From the NCBI GenBank assembly GCA_035573675.1, contig DATMAB010000020.1:1-64000 (forward strand): a stretch of DNA of 64,000 bases, written 5' to 3'. Below are positions 63,349 through 64,000 of the stretch, piece after piece (the first letter of the stretch is position 1; each line of letters starts with the position of its first letter). The notes under the pieces are model-generated. The model was not told where the DNA came from, ran no database searches, and saw only the letters and a list, made by a program, of their open reading frames with translations. The DNA is from Terriglobales bacterium. Its GTDB lineage: Bacteria > Acidobacteriota > Terriglobia > Terriglobales > Acidobacteriaceae. A program made the position numbers and the translations under genes.

Positions 63349-63750
63349 TCACCACTCGCTGTACGGGGTGCCTTCCGAACTCACCAGTTCACTCCCGCTG
63401 TGCACGTCCACGATTCCCGGCTCTGTCTGGTCCACGCTCAACAGCGTGTCCTCCTGCACTTCCACCCAGGTCTCGCGTGAGCGCGTGATGGGGTCCATGG
63501 GGATCTCGCGCAGGTATCCCGCGGATACCAGATCCTGCAGCGACTGCGGCGCGCGCTGCTTGTCCAGCGTGTACTGTTGGATCAGTTCCCGCATAGTCTG
63601 CAGGTCCTGCTTCAACACCGCCTCCCGTGAGCGCAGCACCGTCTGCTGGTAGATGGGGACAGCGATGGAGATCAGGATCAGGATGATGCTGATCACCACC
63701 ATCAGCTCCACCAGGGTGAACCCGCGTTGTCCGATAGCACCCCGTTTCAC
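63349..63750 (-). CDS. Type II secretion/type IV pilus pseudopilin (GspG-like)
   Basis: 133 residues from GTG 63750, with GAGGA upstream. Prepilin cleavage lies after Gly10 (AIGQRG, then FTLVELMVVISIILILISIA), with Glu5 of the mature form. The globular part has LQDLVSAGYLREIPMDPITR, as in GspG-like proteins, and ends in GSELVSSEGTPYSEW. The frame extends to 63801, but that stretch is a palindromic repeat, so the later start is right. It lies downstream of another pseudopilin gene at the window edge. Confidence 0.85.
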   Translation of the reverse strand: MKRGAIGQRGFTLVELMVVISIILILISIAVPIYQQTVLRSREAVLKQDLQTMRELIQQYTLDKQRAPQSLQDLVSAGYLREIPMDPITRSRETWVEVQEDTLLSVDQTEPGIVDVHSGSELVSSEGTPYSEW

Positions 63751-63788
63751 CAACCCGTCCTCATCTTTCGGAGGGCACGGCTCGGCAG

Positions 63789-63808
63789 GTCGGGCTTTCA
63801 AGCCCGAC
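63789..63808. repeat. Short palindrome (GTCGGGCTT-TC-AAGCCCGAC)
   Basis: Perfect 9-bp arms. A second palindrome of the same style lies at 63845-63862 and another at 12447-12464, all between genes. Confidence 0.6.
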
Positions 63809-63844
63809 TCGCGCAGCGACCATGCCGTAACCGTCTCTAAGCGA

Positions 63845-63862
63845 CAGGGGCTTTAGCCCCTG
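63845..63862. repeat. Short palindrome (CAGGGGCT-TT-AGCCCCTG)
   Basis: Perfect 8-bp arms with a TT loop, between two pseudopilin genes. GGGGCTTTAGCCCC-type elements are common between genes in this phylum as far as I know. Confidence 0.6.
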
Positions 63863-63880
63863 AGGGAAAAGAAACGTGTC

Positions 63881-64000
63881 TTACCACTCCTGGTACTTGG
63901 TCCCGTCCAGGGCCTCGCCCTCTGACTTGGTGTAGACGTCGAAGACGTTCTCTCCGCCCCACGAGCGCGAGTCAGGATCGTCCTGCATCGAGCGCAGGCC
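63881..64000 (-). CDS. Pseudopilin (GspG-like), C-terminal end only
   Basis: The last 39 codons are in the window; the start is beyond the edge. The reading RSMQDDPDSRSWGGENVFDV, then YTKSEGEALDGTKYQEW, is like the C-terminus of GspG-type major pseudopilins (gly-rich, ending in an aromatic/acidic tail). It ends at TAA 63881. The next pseudopilin follows 131 bp downstream on the same strand, with a palindrome in between, so the window edge lies in a small pseudopilin cluster. Confidence 0.65.
   Translation of the reverse strand, partial: GLRSMQDDPDSRSWGGENVFDVYTKSEGEALDGTKYQEW

Noticed and set aside
63751-63801. ATG 63801 as the pseudopilin start
   Set aside because: The extra codons come from a palindromic intergenic repeat; GTG 63750 has a ribosome site and a short leader.

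Overview
The window looks like chromosomal DNA of an Acidobacteriota (Terriglobia-like) bacterium. By eye it is GC-rich, and it carries large Ser/Thr kinases fused to TPR or propeller domains, several type IV pilus/type II secretion-like genes, LolA, TMTC-like membrane proteins and the order tig-clpP-clpX-lon-rho. That placement is an inference from gene content; there is no rRNA here. I see no phage, IS element, integrase or CRISPR array. One tRNA (Leu, UAG) is present.

Layout. 1-5764: a partial secreted protein, a YkvA-like protein, two TPR proteins meeting tail to tail, and an Lgt fused to a methyltransferase. 5969-10103 (minus): a four-gene, tightly coupled operon resembling glucosylglycerate-type compatible-solute synthesis (GpgS-like glycosyltransferase, second glycosyltransferase, small MscS-like membrane protein, HAD phosphatase). 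10470-15178: PilZ, fabI, tsaE, nnr and a K+ channel. 15179-17940: repeat-rich DNA and a short cassette of secreted proteins bounded by a duplicated 3' end of the rimI-like gene. 17941-21059: rimI, rlmN, M16 peptidase. 21060-27428: a pilin gene with a predicted sigma-54 promoter, then three TMTC-like membrane/TPR paralogues. 27425-33148: sppA (frameshifted), an ABC exporter pair, a TPR/pseudopilin-like protein, lolA. 33400-40221: pilC, pilB/gspE, pilM, pilN, pilO, a pilP-like gene and a pseudopilin. 40247-45037: small genes, erpA, tRNA-Leu, a GT39-like protein and a family 5 uracil-DNA glycosylase. 45107-52361: tig, clpP, clpX, lon, rho. 52422-63135: two receptor-like kinases around an M1 aminopeptidase and hutU-hutI. 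63140-64000: a zinc-ribbon protein and two pseudopilins.

The most unusual signals are non-coding. First, at least fourteen intergenic spots hold degenerate tandem arrays of 7-nt (sometimes 8-nt) units. The unit differs at each site, the arrays often form inverted halves, and they usually begin at or within a few bases of a stop codon; several supply the stop codon itself. Second, a family of five 37-nt hairpins (14-bp stem, 9-nt loop, 14-bp stem) keeps its geometry while the stem sequence covaries. Neither is explained by the genes.
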